Assembly: GCF_004323735.1 (NCBI RefSeq)
Contig: NZ_CP036455.1
Location: forward strand, 2,103,101 to 2,167,100
Origin: Streptomonospora litoralis
GTDB taxonomy: Bacteria; Actinomycetota; Actinomycetes; Streptosporangiales; Streptosporangiaceae
Direction of reading: 5' to 3'
DNA length: 64,000 nucleotides
The notes beneath the pieces are model-generated. The model had not been told where the DNA came from and did not search any database. It saw only the letters and a list, made by a program, of their open reading frames with translations. Made by a program: the position numbers and the translations under genes. Positions 1 to 8,554 of this stretch are shown piece by piece; positions within the stretch are counted from its first letter, which is position 1; each line of letters opens with the position of its first letter.

Positions 1-32
1 GGCGCGGAGCCGGCGCAAAGGTGCACGATGTG

Positions 33-86
33 CTCGGCAGCAAGCCGTCTCGCTCGCAGGGCGAGCTTCGACCCATTGCCGCGACC
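33..86 (+). repeat. Dispersed 54-bp repeat, copy A
   Basis: A 54-bp non-coding unit beginning CTCGGCAGCAAGCCG and ending ACCCATTGCCGCGACC. Two further copies of identical length lie at 9972-10025 (minus) and 51845-51898 (plus). Copies A and C agree at roughly 45 of 54 positions. No reading frame is preserved. The first 160 bases otherwise hold no gene. Confidence 0.7.
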
Positions 87-160
87 TCGGTGGTGTCGGC
101 GCCGGGGCGTCCCGGTGGGTTCCCGGCCGGGCGCCTGCGGCTGCGTCGGCGCCCCGAGCA

Positions 161-2089
161 TCACGGGGCCTCCTCGGTGGCGAGGGTGCGGGAGAACAGG
201 CCCTGTCGGCCCAGGCCGGCCAGGCGCTCGCCGAGGCCGGCGAGGCGGGCGAGGTCCCGCTCGGTCTGTGCGAGGCGGCGCAGCGCCTCGGCTCGGACGC
301 GCTGCTGCTCCACCGGCAGCGCGGGCACGCGCACGGCCCGCGGATCGAAGCGCGACGAGCGGGACCGGTGGCCGTCGTCCGCGGCGGCGGCCGTGAGCAG
401 CCCGGCGAGGTATTCCGCGTCGAGGTGCTCGGGGTCGCAGCGCAGCAGCACCAGCCGCGGCCCCAGCGCCGCCCCGGCTTCGGCGGCGCCCGCCACCCGC
501 GCCGCGGCGCGGCCGGCGGCCGCCGCGAGCACGTCACCCGGGCGGATCACCACCCGGCCGGGCACCTCTTCCCCGCGGCCGCTGGGCGCCCGCCCCTCGC
601 GCAAGTCCTTGTGCGTGAGCACGGCGAGCGGGCCCCGCTCCACCTGCGCGCCCAGCGGAGCCTGGTGAACCTCCAGCACCCCCGCCGCGGCCAGTTCGGC
701 GACCGCGCGTCCGCCGGTCCCGGGCCCGCCGGTCTCCTCGGTCCCCGCGGCCGCGTCGGCGAAGAGTTCCGGCGGCAGGTCGGCCGCGGCACTCAGGGCG
801 TCGAGCAGCTCCGCCCGCAGCTTCGGGTACGCGCTTGCGGCGGCGCGGGCGTCGGAGGCGCGCTCCCGTCCCGGCCGCAGGTCCATGCCGGCGGCCACGA
901 GTTCGGCGGCGGGCACCGGCGCGGCAACGGACTCGTCGGGACCGCCACCGGTGAGCGCCGCCGGCGCCTCGCGCCGTTCCCAGATCCGCACGAGGTCGCG
1001 CGCGTCGCGCACCCCGGCCACCGTCAGCACCACCGGTGCGCCCCCGGGCCCGCGGTCTTCGGCGTCCGGGCGCAGCAGCACCCACAGGTGGGCACTCGCC
1101 GGGCCGTCGCCGCCGGGCAGTTCGGCGACCATGCGCAGCGCGCCCGAGGAGACCAGTTCCGCGCGCACCCGCCGCCCGGACGGCCGCTCGGCGGCGGCCG
1201 CGGGCATGCGCACCACCACCGTGCCGCCGGGGCGGACACGGGCCAGGCAGTGCTGCACCCACGCCAGCTCCCCCTCGCCGCGCGGCGGCTGTCCGAAGAC
1301 CCACCGGGGGTCGCCCTCCAGTTCCTCGTAACCCCAGTGCCGGTCGCGGAACGGGGGGTCGCACAGCACCGCGTCGGCCGTGCGGTCGCCGAAGGCGTCG
1401 GCGCGCAGCGTGTCCCCGTCGGCCGTGGCGCAGTCGCGGCCCGCCAGCAGCAGCCGCGAACGCGCCATGACGGCGTGCGCGGGGTCGAGGTCCTGGCCCA
1501 GCAGCACGGCGGCGCCGCGGTCGGCGGCGGCACGCAGCAGCGCACCCGTGCCGCACGCCGGGTCCAGCACCGCGCTTCCGGGCTCGATTCCGGCGATCTC
1601 CGCCATCGCCGCGCAGACCCCGTCGTCCAGTACGCCTGCGCGCTCCCGCGCCGCCGTGAACCGGGAGCACAGTCGCTCGTACAGGACCTCGGCTTCGGCC
1701 GGGCGGTCCCGGACGGTGTCGGCTACCGCGCCCAGCAGCTCCGTCCACTGCCCGCCCGGCGCATCCAGGTTCGTGCCGTCGGCGGGCAGCCCGGTGAGCA
1801 CCAGCCCGGCATGGGCGAGGAAGGCCGCCGTGCGCACGCCGTCGACCTCGGCCAGCATCCGCTGCCAGAGCCGCTCGGCCGCATCGGCCTCGAACGGTTT
1901 GCCGTGGTCGCGGCACCAGTGTTCCACCTCCGCCAGGGAGAACAGCGGGTTCGCCGAACTACCCGCTACCGGCCGGGGGAAGTCGGCGAAGCGGCGCCGC
2001 CAGTTGCTCACCGCGGGACGCCGCACCCCGGCCAGCCGCGCGATGTCGGCGGCCCCGAGCACGGCCCGCTCGCCGTCGCGCCCGCTCAT
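161..2089 (-). CDS. HTH-containing N-6 adenine DNA methylase (HsdM/HsdS-like, orphan)
   Basis: Predicted S-adenosylmethionine-dependent DNA methyltransferase, 642 aa. Residues 10-64 form a MerR-like winged helix (ADIARLAGVRRPAVSNWRRR). The SAM motif DPACGTG is at 176-182 and the catalytic CDPPF at 243-247, the (D/N)PP(F/Y) motif of amino-methylases. Residues about 450-642 resemble an HsdS target-recognition half, with RPGDVL, then VPALPVEQQ and a helical tail. No nuclease or helicase domain is present and no partner lies upstream; what follows the stop is outside the window. It is too short to be the DISARM methylase drmMI. It could serve a restriction or epigenetic role; the target site is unknown. 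The DNA-methylase class is sure, the biological role is not. Confidence 0.85.
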   Translation of the reverse strand: MSGRDGERAVLGAADIARLAGVRRPAVSNWRRRFADFPRPVAGSSANPLFSLAEVEHWCRDHGKPFEADAAERLWQRMLAEVDGVRTAAFLAHAGLVLTGLPADGTNLDAPGGQWTELLGAVADTVRDRPAEAEVLYERLCSRFTAARERAGVLDDGVCAAMAEIAGIEPGSAVLDPACGTGALLRAAADRGAAVLLGQDLDPAHAVMARSRLLLAGRDCATADGDTLRADAFGDRTADAVLCDPPFRDRHWGYEELEGDPRWVFGQPPRGEGELAWVQHCLARVRPGGTVVVRMPAAAAERPSGRRVRAELVSSGALRMVAELPGGDGPASAHLWVLLRPDAEDRGPGGAPVVLTVAGVRDARDLVRIWERREAPAALTGGGPDESVAAPVPAAELVAAGMDLRPGRERASDARAAASAYPKLRAELLDALSAAADLPPELFADAAAGTEETGGPGTGGRAVAELAAAGVLEVHQAPLGAQVERGPLAVLTHKDLREGRAPSGRGEEVPGRVVIRPGDVLAAAAGRAAARVAGAAEAGAALGPRLVLLRCDPEHLDAEYLAGLLTAAAADDGHRSRSSRFDPRAVRVPALPVEQQRVRAEALRRLAQTERDLARLAGLGERLAGLGRQGLFSRTLATEEAP

Positions 2090-2234
2090 CGCGGCCCGCC
2101 TTCCCCGGGACCGACACCGTTGACCTTGTACTTGTGGTCACCGGCGATCTTCGCAAGTGGCCGAAAGGAGAAGACCGTCGGAGTGTCGGGCTGGGCGGCC
2201 TGGCCGGCCCGGCTGAGGGGCGGGGCGGGTGCGC

Positions 2235-2300
2235 TGTGCGGCCTTGTCTCTCTGCCGGGTGAGGGGTGGTCTGCACCGTAAAGCGGCGACGGCGCCGGCG
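2235..2300 (+). repeat. Dispersed 65-bp repeat, diverged copy 1
   Basis: Shares GCGGCCTTGT, TCTGCCGGGTGAGGGGTGGTCT and AAGCGGCGACGG, in the same order and spacing, with copies at about 11952, 56600, 57242 (minus) and 57381 (minus). It lies just upstream of the methylase start. Confidence 0.55.
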
Positions 2301-2551
2301 GGGCCGAGCCCGCGCCCATCGCACCGGGTGCCCGCCGGTGCCCCGCCCGGCGGTGGCGGCGACGGCAGCGGAGGGCGCGGGTAGGCGCCGGCGTGCCCGC
2401 CGAATCGGGTGAGGCTGCATCTATTGCAGGGTTTCTGCCGGAATCGGTGCGTGTCGTTGGTATTTCCGCGCGATAGCTGACGCGGATACCGACATAACGG
2501 GCAAAGCGGGCGGGGCGGCGTCCGCAGGCGCGCCGAAATCGTCCGAGGGGA

Positions 2552-2571
2552 CGGATTCGGCGCCGAATCCG
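2552..2571. repeat. 20-bp palindrome, small relative of the 58-bp palindrome
   Basis: CGGATTCGGCGCCGAATCCG is a perfect palindrome. Together with the preceding GGGGA (2547-2551) it is identical to the centre of the larger palindrome at 2831-2855, so the two share 25 bases. Confidence 0.75.
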
Positions 2572-2816
2572 ACTCCGGAGACACTTTCGGCGCATCGGCG
2601 CAGGTTCCGCCGGGTGGCGCCGGGTCGGCGCCGAGATCGGCCTGGAGGGCAGGTTCGGCGTGCCGCCGCCCTGCATCGTCGCCGGACCTGGCACGGGTGG
2701 CCGGCAGCATCCGCGGCGAGGGGCGCGCGGGCGCCCCGCCGGACCGGCCGCCGTCCTCGCCGCCGCTGTTCCTCCCAGCCGACCGGTGCCCGCCGGGTTG
2801 GGCGGCACCGGTCCCA

Positions 2817-2874
2817 CCGGGTCTGTCTGTGGGGACGGATTCGGCGCCGAATCCGTCCCCACAGACAGACCCGG
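2817..2874. repeat. 58-bp perfect palindrome without a loop
   Basis: Arms 2817-2845 and 2846-2874 are exact reverse complements over all 29 base pairs, centred on GGCGCC. The outer arm carries the tandem GTCT repeat (GGGTCTGTCTGTGGGG). A no-loop palindrome this long can extrude a cruciform and is normally unstable. No oligo-U follows either arm, so an ordinary terminator is unlikely. No gene spans it. Confidence 0.85.
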
Positions 2875-3002
2875 CGCGGCTGTACAAGCTGAGCGAGATT
2901 TCGCTGCGGTCGGCCGTACCCCAGGAATGAAACCGGTGGGGGGCGGAGCGGCGCTTGAGGTTCGCTCGGTCGATATAACCGGAATACAGGGGATGTGCCG
3001 CG

Positions 3003-3504
3003 TCACCGGTGCCCACCTCCGTAGAGCGGGGCCAGGACGCCGCGTGTGCGCAGTTCGGCCACGTGTTCGGCGATCCGGCGCGGGGCCTCACCGCCGCGCA
3101 CGAGCAGGCCCGCCTCGATGTTGTCGGAGACCCCGGACTGGGTCAGGTTCGCGCTGGATACCAGGAGGACCCGGCGGTCGGCGGCGGCGAGCTTGGCGTG
3201 GGCCTTGGCCGTCTGCTGCTCCCGCAGTCCCGCGGGCCAGTGCCACAGCGCCACCCCGTCGAGCCCGGAGAACGCCGCCGCGGGCTCGGCGCCGCCGATG
3301 GCGCCGCCCGCCCCCTGCAGTGTCTCCACCACCACGTCCACCCGCACGCCCCGCGCGGCCGCGCCCGCGAGCGCCTCACGGATGCGGGCGTGCGGGCGCG
3401 CGGAGTAGGTCATCAGCACCAGTTCCTGCGACGCCTCGGCGATCACCTCCAGCAGTGCCTGCGCGGTCGCCCGGACGGGGACGGCGTGGCTGGCCGGGCC
3501 GGGA

Positions 3505-3505
<1 letters not shown>
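3003..3505 (-). pseudogene. drmC: DrmC remnant (DISARM phospholipase D-like protein), 3' part
   Basis: The reading frame ending at 3003 encodes a PLD-family half. It begins VPGPASHAVPVRATAQALLE (near 3505), passes through LVLMTYSA and reaches the HxKxxxxD signature HAKLAAAD, followed by SSANLTQSG. This matches the C-terminal part of DrmC. The 5' part is missing: the frame is joined near 3500-3508 to the 5' part of drmD. An in-frame GTG at 3446 could start a 147-aa fragment, but no ribosome site supports it. In intact class 1 DISARM, drmD and drmC flank drmMI, drmA and drmB, none of which is here. The fragment is presumed non-functional. Confidence 0.75.
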
Positions 3506-4410
<905 letters not shown>

Positions 4411-4462
4411 GAGGGCTTCCTGCTCATGCTCGTCTGCGGTTGGGAAGACAAAGGTATCGAGT

Positions 4463-4477
4463 GTTAACCGGATTAAC
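4463..4477 (-). promoter_or_regulatory. Inverted repeat upstream of the drmD remnant
   Basis: GTTAA-CCGGA-TTAAC is a perfect 5+5 inverted repeat with a 5-bp spacer. It sits in an AT-richer patch 53 bases before the drmD ATG and is a plausible operator or promoter element for the dead locus. The regulator is unknown. Confidence 0.4.
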
Positions 4478-4576
4478 AAGCGAGTCTGGCAAGTCTGGCC
4501 GACCGGTTTGCCCCATCGCCCCGGCGCAAGACGCCGGTGTTCTGGCTCTGGTTTACCGGTCGGGTGTGACAGAAAA

Positions 4577-4610
4577 GGCCCCTCACCTCGCGTGGAGGAG
4601 GTGAGGGGCC
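4577..4610 (-). terminator. Rho-independent terminator of the XRE/DUF397 operon
   Basis: Read on the minus strand, GGCCCCTCACCTC and GAGGTGAGGGGCC form a perfect 13-bp stem with an 8-base loop, followed directly by TTTTCT. It lies 28 bases past the DUF397 stop. Confidence 0.85.
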
Positions 4611-4637
4611 GAGGGTGGGCGCGGGTCGAGGGGCGGT

Positions 4638-4880
4638 CTACAGGTCGGCGGCCTTGGCGGCGTGGAGGAAGGCCGTCCACTCGTCGGCGGGGAAGTCGAG
4701 ATGGCCGAGGGGGCGGTGCTGGGTGTCGCGGACGAGGATGGCGGGTTGGCTGGTGGCGACCTCCACGCAGTTGGCGCCGCCGTTGCTGTAGCTGGACTTG
4801 TGCCAGCCCACTTCCATGCAGTTGCCGGTGCTGCCGCCGCTGTAACTGCTCTTGTGCCAGACAGCAGGGTTCTCATTCAT
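4638..4880 (-). CDS. DUF397 domain protein with duplicated HKSSYS motif
   Basis: This 80-aa protein belongs to the DUF397 family, small proteins encoded next to XRE regulators in actinobacteria (Scr1-type pairs, proposed to work like toxin-antitoxin or signalling modules). The hallmark WHKSSYS...CVEV block occurs twice in tandem: residues 8-23 (WHKSSYSGGSTGNCMEV) and 25-40 (WHKSSYSNGGANCVEV). The normal C-terminal half follows (VRDTQ...WTAFL). The gene overlaps the stop of the XRE gene by 8 bases (ATGAATGA), so translation is coupled. The internal duplication is unusual for the family. Family membership is clear; molecular function is unknown. Confidence 0.9.
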   Translation of the reverse strand: MNENPAVWHKSSYSGGSTGNCMEVGWHKSSYSNGGANCVEVATSQPAILVRDTQHRPLGHLDFPADEWTAFLHAAKAADL

Positions 4881-5709
4881 CGTCTAACCTCTTGATTTCA
4901 TTGCGCATCGCCGTCAGGGTCTCGGCGGGCCCTGCCGCGACGCCTTGGAGAGCGGCGAAGAGCATACGGTAACGCCGAAGGTGTTCCGGGTTCGTTGAGA
5001 GTTGTCCTTCCCGCGCATTCTCCGCGAACAGTGCATCCGGAGCCTTCGGGGACGTAATGATGTTGAAGGGGCCGCTGTTGCCGGGGTGGCATGGCTCGCT
5101 GGCTCGTACCATCTGGAGCGTCACACGCTCACCCTCCGCAAGGTCGACCACGTACGACAGTTGTTCCCGCATGGTAGCTGCACCGCCGTAGCGCCGTGCC
5201 ATGATCGTCTCGTCGATGACAAGCCAGATCTTCGGCCCCGATCCGTTGGCGACGTGCTCGCCGCGCGTTTTGCGGGCTTGGACCTCCTCTTCCACCTCTT
5301 GCGTAGACATCCAGGGAGCCCCGTACCTGATCAGGGCGCGTGAATAGGCTTCGGTTTGCATGTGCGCCGGAAAGACGAGCACTTCATAGTCGTAGATTAC
5401 CGTCGCGGCTAGTACCAGTTCTGCGACCTCATAGCGCCAGGCTTCCTGGCCGTCGCCGGTCAGGTCCTCCCACAGGCGGTTCAGGCGGCCGTGTCCGATG
5501 GCGTCGTCCAGCGAGTGCCGTAGCCGCGCAGACGGCCTGGCCACCCCTCGCTCGACATCTGACAGTTGGGTCCGCGACGAGCCTGCTCGCCGCGCTAACC
5601 CTTCGAGGGTCAATTCGGACTCATTGCGCAAACGGCGTATTTCTTGTCCATAGCGCCGCATTACGCGTTCGTCAGCGGTTTCATCGTTCACATCTTCATT
5701 CCACCACAC
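4873..5709 (-). CDS. XRE-family regulator with DUF5753 domain (Scr1-like)
   Basis: This 278-aa protein has an N-terminal XRE helix-turn-helix at about 22-76 (LTLEGLARRAGSSRTQLSDV) and a DUF5753 ligand/effector domain from about 92 to the end, with YSRALIRYGAP and RYGGAATMREQL. It is the usual partner of the downstream DUF397 gene, with which it overlaps. The start is uncertain: GTG at 5709 gives the full frame, while GTG at 5691 or ATG at 5661 would shorten it by up to 16 residues. No strong ribosome site favours one. Codon usage is less GC-extreme than in neighbouring core genes, which suits an acquired island gene. Confidence 0.88.
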   Translation of the reverse strand: MWWNEDVNDETADERVMRRYGQEIRRLRNESELTLEGLARRAGSSRTQLSDVERGVARPSARLRHSLDDAIGHGRLNRLWEDLTGDGQEAWRYEVAELVLAATVIYDYEVLVFPAHMQTEAYSRALIRYGAPWMSTQEVEEEVQARKTRGEHVANGSGPKIWLVIDETIMARRYGGAATMREQLSYVVDLAEGERVTLQMVRASEPCHPGNSGPFNIITSPKAPDALFAENAREGQLSTNPEHLRRYRMLFAALQGVAAGPAETLTAMRNEIKRLDDE

Positions 5710-5828
5710 GCGCTACCTATCTCAACGGATGCATTCCGGTAACTTCCGGCGGTAGGCGGAGTGTTTCCGCAGTATGACCAGAGGGCTTTTCTGGCGCGGC
5801 CGTGGGGGAGATGCTCGACACAGAAAGC

Positions 5829-5862
5829 GGCCCTGACCAGTGTGGGTGCACCGGTCAGGGCC
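5829..5862. promoter_or_regulatory. Hairpin between divergent operons (possible attenuator)
   Basis: GGCCCTGACC (5829-5838) and GGTCAGGGCC (5853-5862) form a perfect 10-bp stem with a 14-base loop. It sits in the divergent gap, 35 bases before the small gene at 5898. No gene ends here in either direction, so a plain terminator makes little sense; attenuation or an operator is possible. Confidence 0.4.
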
Positions 5863-5897
5863 TTAACCCCCAACCTGACAACACCAGGTGGAGATCC

Positions 5898-6113
5898 ATG
5901 ACAAACACTATCGGCTCAATTCGGACCGGAACGCCCCAAACGCTGCCCCGCCGCCGGCCCTCTCACCGCCGCTACAGCCCTTGGCGCGCGCTCTCGTCCC
6001 GCATCCGTCCTTACGTCCGCCTCGCCGAGCAGCGCGGCGAACTCCTTCTGTACGGGGCTGACGGGACTTACGGGGCCTACGGAACCTACGGCCTCCCCGG
6101 GGAGGCACGATGA
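5898..6113 (+). CDS. Small basic protein of unknown function
   Basis: Not recognised. This 71-aa reading frame starts at ATG 5898, preceded by GGTGGAG at ideal distance. An upstream in-frame ATG at 5802 has no ribosome site and would lie across the hairpin. The middle is arginine-rich (RRRPSHRRYSPWRALSSRIR) and the C-terminus is a glycine/tyrosine run (GTYGAYGTYG). The stop overlaps the next start (ATGA), so it is translated with the RsbW-like gene. It may be a partner or regulator of that ATPase; there is no direct evidence. Confidence 0.55.
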   Translation: MTNTIGSIRTGTPQTLPRRRPSHRRYSPWRALSSRIRPYVRLAEQRGELLLYGADGTYGAYGTYGLPGEAR

Positions 6114-6634
6114 CCCCGGACACGCACACCCGGCATCCCGGGCACCCGCAGGACCCCCAGCGCACCCAGCACGACACCCAGCACATCCACACCCGCACGT
6201 TCCCCGGCCGCCGGACCAGCGTCGCCGACGCCCGGCACTGGCTGGAGGACCTGCTCGCCCGCAGCACCGACCCGAAAATCCCGGGCGAAACCGTGGCCGC
6301 CGCCGCGCTGCTGCTGTCCGAGGCCGCCACCAACGCCGTGCTGCACACCGACACCGGGCACGACCCCGGCGGCGCCTTCACCGTGCGCCTGCACATCACG
6401 GCCGCCACGCTCACCGTCCACGTCGAGGACGACGGCGCCGCCGAGACCGCCGTCCCCGCCGCTCCCGCCCTCACCCCGGCGGGCGCCGACGCGGAGTCCG
6501 GGCGCGGCCTCGTCCTCATCGACGCCTTCGCCGACGACTGGGGACCCATCTCGCGCGAGTCCCAATGCCACGGCCTCTACTACACGCTGTCCCGACACGA
6601 ACCCTCCGACGACGCCCCGGCGGTGCGCCCATGA
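6110..6634 (+). CDS. RsbW-like ATP-binding protein (anti-sigma-factor type kinase)
   Basis: A 174-aa GHKL-fold protein of the kind that binds ATP and phosphorylates anti-sigma-factor antagonists or sequesters sigma factors. The N-box is LLLSEAATNAVLHT (about residues 63-76) and the G-box region is GRGLVLIDAFADDWG (about 130-144). The domain fills nearly the whole protein, typical of the many stand-alone actinobacterial members. It is coupled by ATGA overlaps to the small gene upstream and to the 98-aa gene downstream. No sigma factor or STAS antagonist is adjacent, so its target is unknown. Confidence 0.85.
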   Translation: MTPDTHTRHPGHPQDPQRTQHDTQHIHTRTFPGRRTSVADARHWLEDLLARSTDPKIPGETVAAAALLLSEAATNAVLHTDTGHDPGGAFTVRLHITAATLTVHVEDDGAAETAVPAAPALTPAGADAESGRGLVLIDAFADDWGPISRESQCHGLYYTLSRHEPSDDAPAVRP

Positions 6635-6927
6635 CCACGCAGCGGCCCGACTCCGACGTCCCCGACAACCCCGAAACCCCCGACACCCCGGACACCCTCG
6701 TCATCGACAACGTCCGCCTCGCCGACCTCGACATCTCTTACGACGCCCCGTCCCGGGTCTTCACCATCGTCCTCGCGCCGGGCGTCGAAGCCCGCCTGCG
6801 CCTGGGCGCGGAGGACGACTACGAGCAGCGGCGCTGGCTCATCGAGCTGATCAACCACCTGACCGTCACCGAGCGGTCGATGCGCTGGCGCTGGATTCCC
6901 CCGGCCCTGCGCACGACTCGAGGGTGA
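6631..6927 (+). CDS. 98-aa hypothetical protein, third gene of the RsbW-like operon
   Basis: Not recognised. ATG 6631 overlaps the preceding stop (ATGA), which fixes the start against a longer frame from 6565. The first 25 residues are proline/aspartate-rich (PDNPETPDTPDTP), followed by a compact alternating segment, VRLADLDISYDAPSRVFTIV, that looks like beta structure, and a tryptophan-containing C-terminus (MRWRWIPP). Conserved coupling to an RsbW-like protein suggests a common pathway. Confidence 0.6.
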   Translation: MTTQRPDSDVPDNPETPDTPDTLVIDNVRLADLDISYDAPSRVFTIVLAPGVEARLRLGAEDDYEQRRWLIELINHLTVTERSMRWRWIPPALRTTRG

Positions 6928-6934
6928 CACCCCG

Positions 6935-6978
6935 GCACCGGGACGGCCGGCTCGGAGGGGTGCCGGCCGCCCCGGTGC
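6935..6978 (+). terminator. Stem-loop ending the RsbW-like operon
   Basis: GCACCGGGACGGCCGGC (6935-6951) pairs with GCCGGCCGCCCCGGTGC (6962-6978) at 16 of 17 positions around a 10-base loop, 8 bases after the operon's last stop. No U-tract, as is common in actinobacteria. Confidence 0.6.
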
Positions 6979-7201
6979 GACAAGCCTGCCGTGGCGGGAG
7001 CACCGACACCGGCGGTGTCAGTTGAGAACATCAGGGATGTAATTTCAGCGCCAGTTGTGAAGGAAACCATCGCAACTGGGTACCAAGATGCATAGGATGC
7101 TGCTGCTGGCTTGCCAGCTGGTCGATCATCCATCGAATCGCCCATCCAGCGGCCCCACTGGGTGGCTCACCGGGTGCGGGTTTGCTGAAGGAGGACCGGA
7201 C

Positions 7202-8554
7202 ATGCTGCTGCGGTTCCGCGTCGCCAACCACCGATCCATCCGAGACGAGCAGGAGCTGTCCCTCGTCGAGGTCCCCAAGCGAGGCAAGGACAAGCCGCGC
7301 GCGAGTGAGGTACCTGCGACTGTGCCGGTCGCCGGCATCTACGGGTCCAACGCCTCGGGCAAGTCGAACGTGTTGGACGCGCTGCGATGGATGCGCCTGG
7401 CGGTCCGCGATTCGTACACGCACTGGGAGCCCGACGAGGGGGTTCCGCGGGATCCGTTCGCGTTGGACGAGGACGCGAAGGCGACCCCGTCCTTCTTCGA
7501 AGTGGACGTCGTCAGCAGCGGGGTCCGGTTCACATACGGATTCGAAGTCGACGACGATCAGGTGGCAGGCGAGTGGCTGTATGCCTACCCCCATGGCCGC
7601 CCCCAGCGCTGGTTCGAGCGGGATGCGGGCGGGGACGGCGAGCACGAGTACCGTTTCGGCCGCTCACTCAAAGGCGAGCTGGAACAGATCCGCAGGCTGA
7701 CGAGGAGGAGTTCGCTGTATCTTTCCGTGGCCGCGTCCAACGGCCATGATCAACTCTTCGCCGTCTATACGGAAATCGTCAGAAAGATTGCCGCCGCGCA
7801 GCAGGACAATCGCGATCAGAGCAGCAGAATGCGTCGAACGGCGAATATGCTGCACCGTTCCGATCTTGCCCGGCAGGTGTTTCGCCTGATCGCACTTGCC
7901 GATCTCGGTGTGACGGGCTGGCGCACGGAGGAGAAGAAAACCGAAGATGAGATGCGGGAGGCACGGCGGAAGAGCTTGGAGCGAGGGCGGGGCCTGAACA
8001 TTTCGGCGGTCTGGACGGGCAGGCTGGCCCTAGAGCGCGGAAGCGCCGAAAAGACGCAGGTGCTCGATCTCAGCGAGGAGAGCGACGGGACCTTGTCCTG
8101 GATGTCGCTCGTCGGTCCGCTGGTCGAGGTGCTGCAGAGCGGTGCTCTCTTCCTCGTCGACGAGATCGACTCCAGCTTGCACCCGATGCTCTCCTCCACG
8201 ATGATCAGGATGTTCAAAGACCCCGGGATCAACCCCCGCGGTGCTCAGCTGGTCTTCGCATCCCATGACACGACCCTTCTCGGCAGTATGCTGGACCGCA
8301 AACTCCTCGGCCGTGATGAGGTATGGTTCACCGAGAAGGACGCGGAGGGCGCTACCCAGCTTTTCTCCCTCGCCGAGTTCCACCCGCGCGATGCGGAGAA
8401 CACCGAGCGTGGTTACCTGCAAGGCAGGTATGGTGCGGTTCCCTACGTGGATTTCGAGGAAATCCGTTCGGTATTCGCTGACCTGCACAGGGAACCAGAT
8501 GAACCGTCCTCGGCGAGCGAGGCAGAATCTCGCGCGGCCTACGCGGAGACGTGA
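7202..8554 (+). CDS. RloA-like AAA family ATPase (defence-type)
   Basis: A 450-aa SMC/OLD-like ATPase. Walker A GSNASGKS is at 48-55, Walker B LFLVDEIDSSLHP lies near residue 316, and the switch histidine is in FASHDTTLL. ATG 7202 is chosen because GGAGG precedes it; the longer frame from 7088 has no such site. The next gene is RloB-like and overlaps by 56 bases. RloA/RloB and the related AbiLi/AbiLii pair are known from phage-resistance and restriction loci, with the ATPase licensing an effector. Third-codon positions are visibly less GC-biased (AAA, AAT, ATT, AGA occur), suggesting transfer. The family pair is a confident call; defence function here is inference. Confidence 0.82.
   Translation: MLLRFRVANHRSIRDEQELSLVEVPKRGKDKPRASEVPATVPVAGIYGSNASGKSNVLDALRWMRLAVRDSYTHWEPDEGVPRDPFALDEDAKATPSFFEVDVVSSGVRFTYGFEVDDDQVAGEWLYAYPHGRPQRWFERDAGGDGEHEYRFGRSLKGELEQIRRLTRRSSLYLSVAASNGHDQLFAVYTEIVRKIAAAQQDNRDQSSRMRRTANMLHRSDLARQVFRLIALADLGVTGWRTEEKKTEDEMREARRKSLERGRGLNISAVWTGRLALERGSAEKTQVLDLSEESDGTLSWMSLVGPLVEVLQSGALFLVDEIDSSLHPMLSSTMIRMFKDPGINPRGAQLVFASHDTTLLGSMLDRKLLGRDEVWFTEKDAEGATQLFSLAEFHPRDAENTERGYLQGRYGAVPYVDFEEIRSVFADLHREPDEPSSASEAESRAAYAET

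Larger units (their letters stand above)
2090..3002. other. Gene-free 0.9 kb repeat-rich stretch
   Basis: No credible gene lies between the methylase start and the drmC remnant. The long open frames here are arginine/proline-rich GC shadows. The stretch holds one copy of the 65-bp dispersed repeat (about 2235-2300), a 20-bp palindrome (2552-2571) and a 58-bp perfect palindrome (2817-2874). The words GGGCGGCACCGGTCCC near 2800 recur near 56840 in the other repeat tract. Confidence 0.6.

Noticed and set aside
161-2089. Methylase as the DISARM drmMI gene
   Set aside because: It is much shorter than drmMI proteins, has an N-terminal HTH, and lies beyond drmC and a 0.9 kb repeat gap rather than between drmD and drmA.
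368-2281. 637-aa plus-strand frame opposite the DNA methylase
   Set aside because: Histidine/glutamine/arginine-rich shadow with no motifs; the minus strand has clear SAM and DPPF motifs.
2138-3091. Minus-strand frames of 306 and 317 aa between the methylase and drmC remnant
   Set aside because: Proline/arginine-rich, run through both palindromes, and have no ribosome site or recognisable domain.
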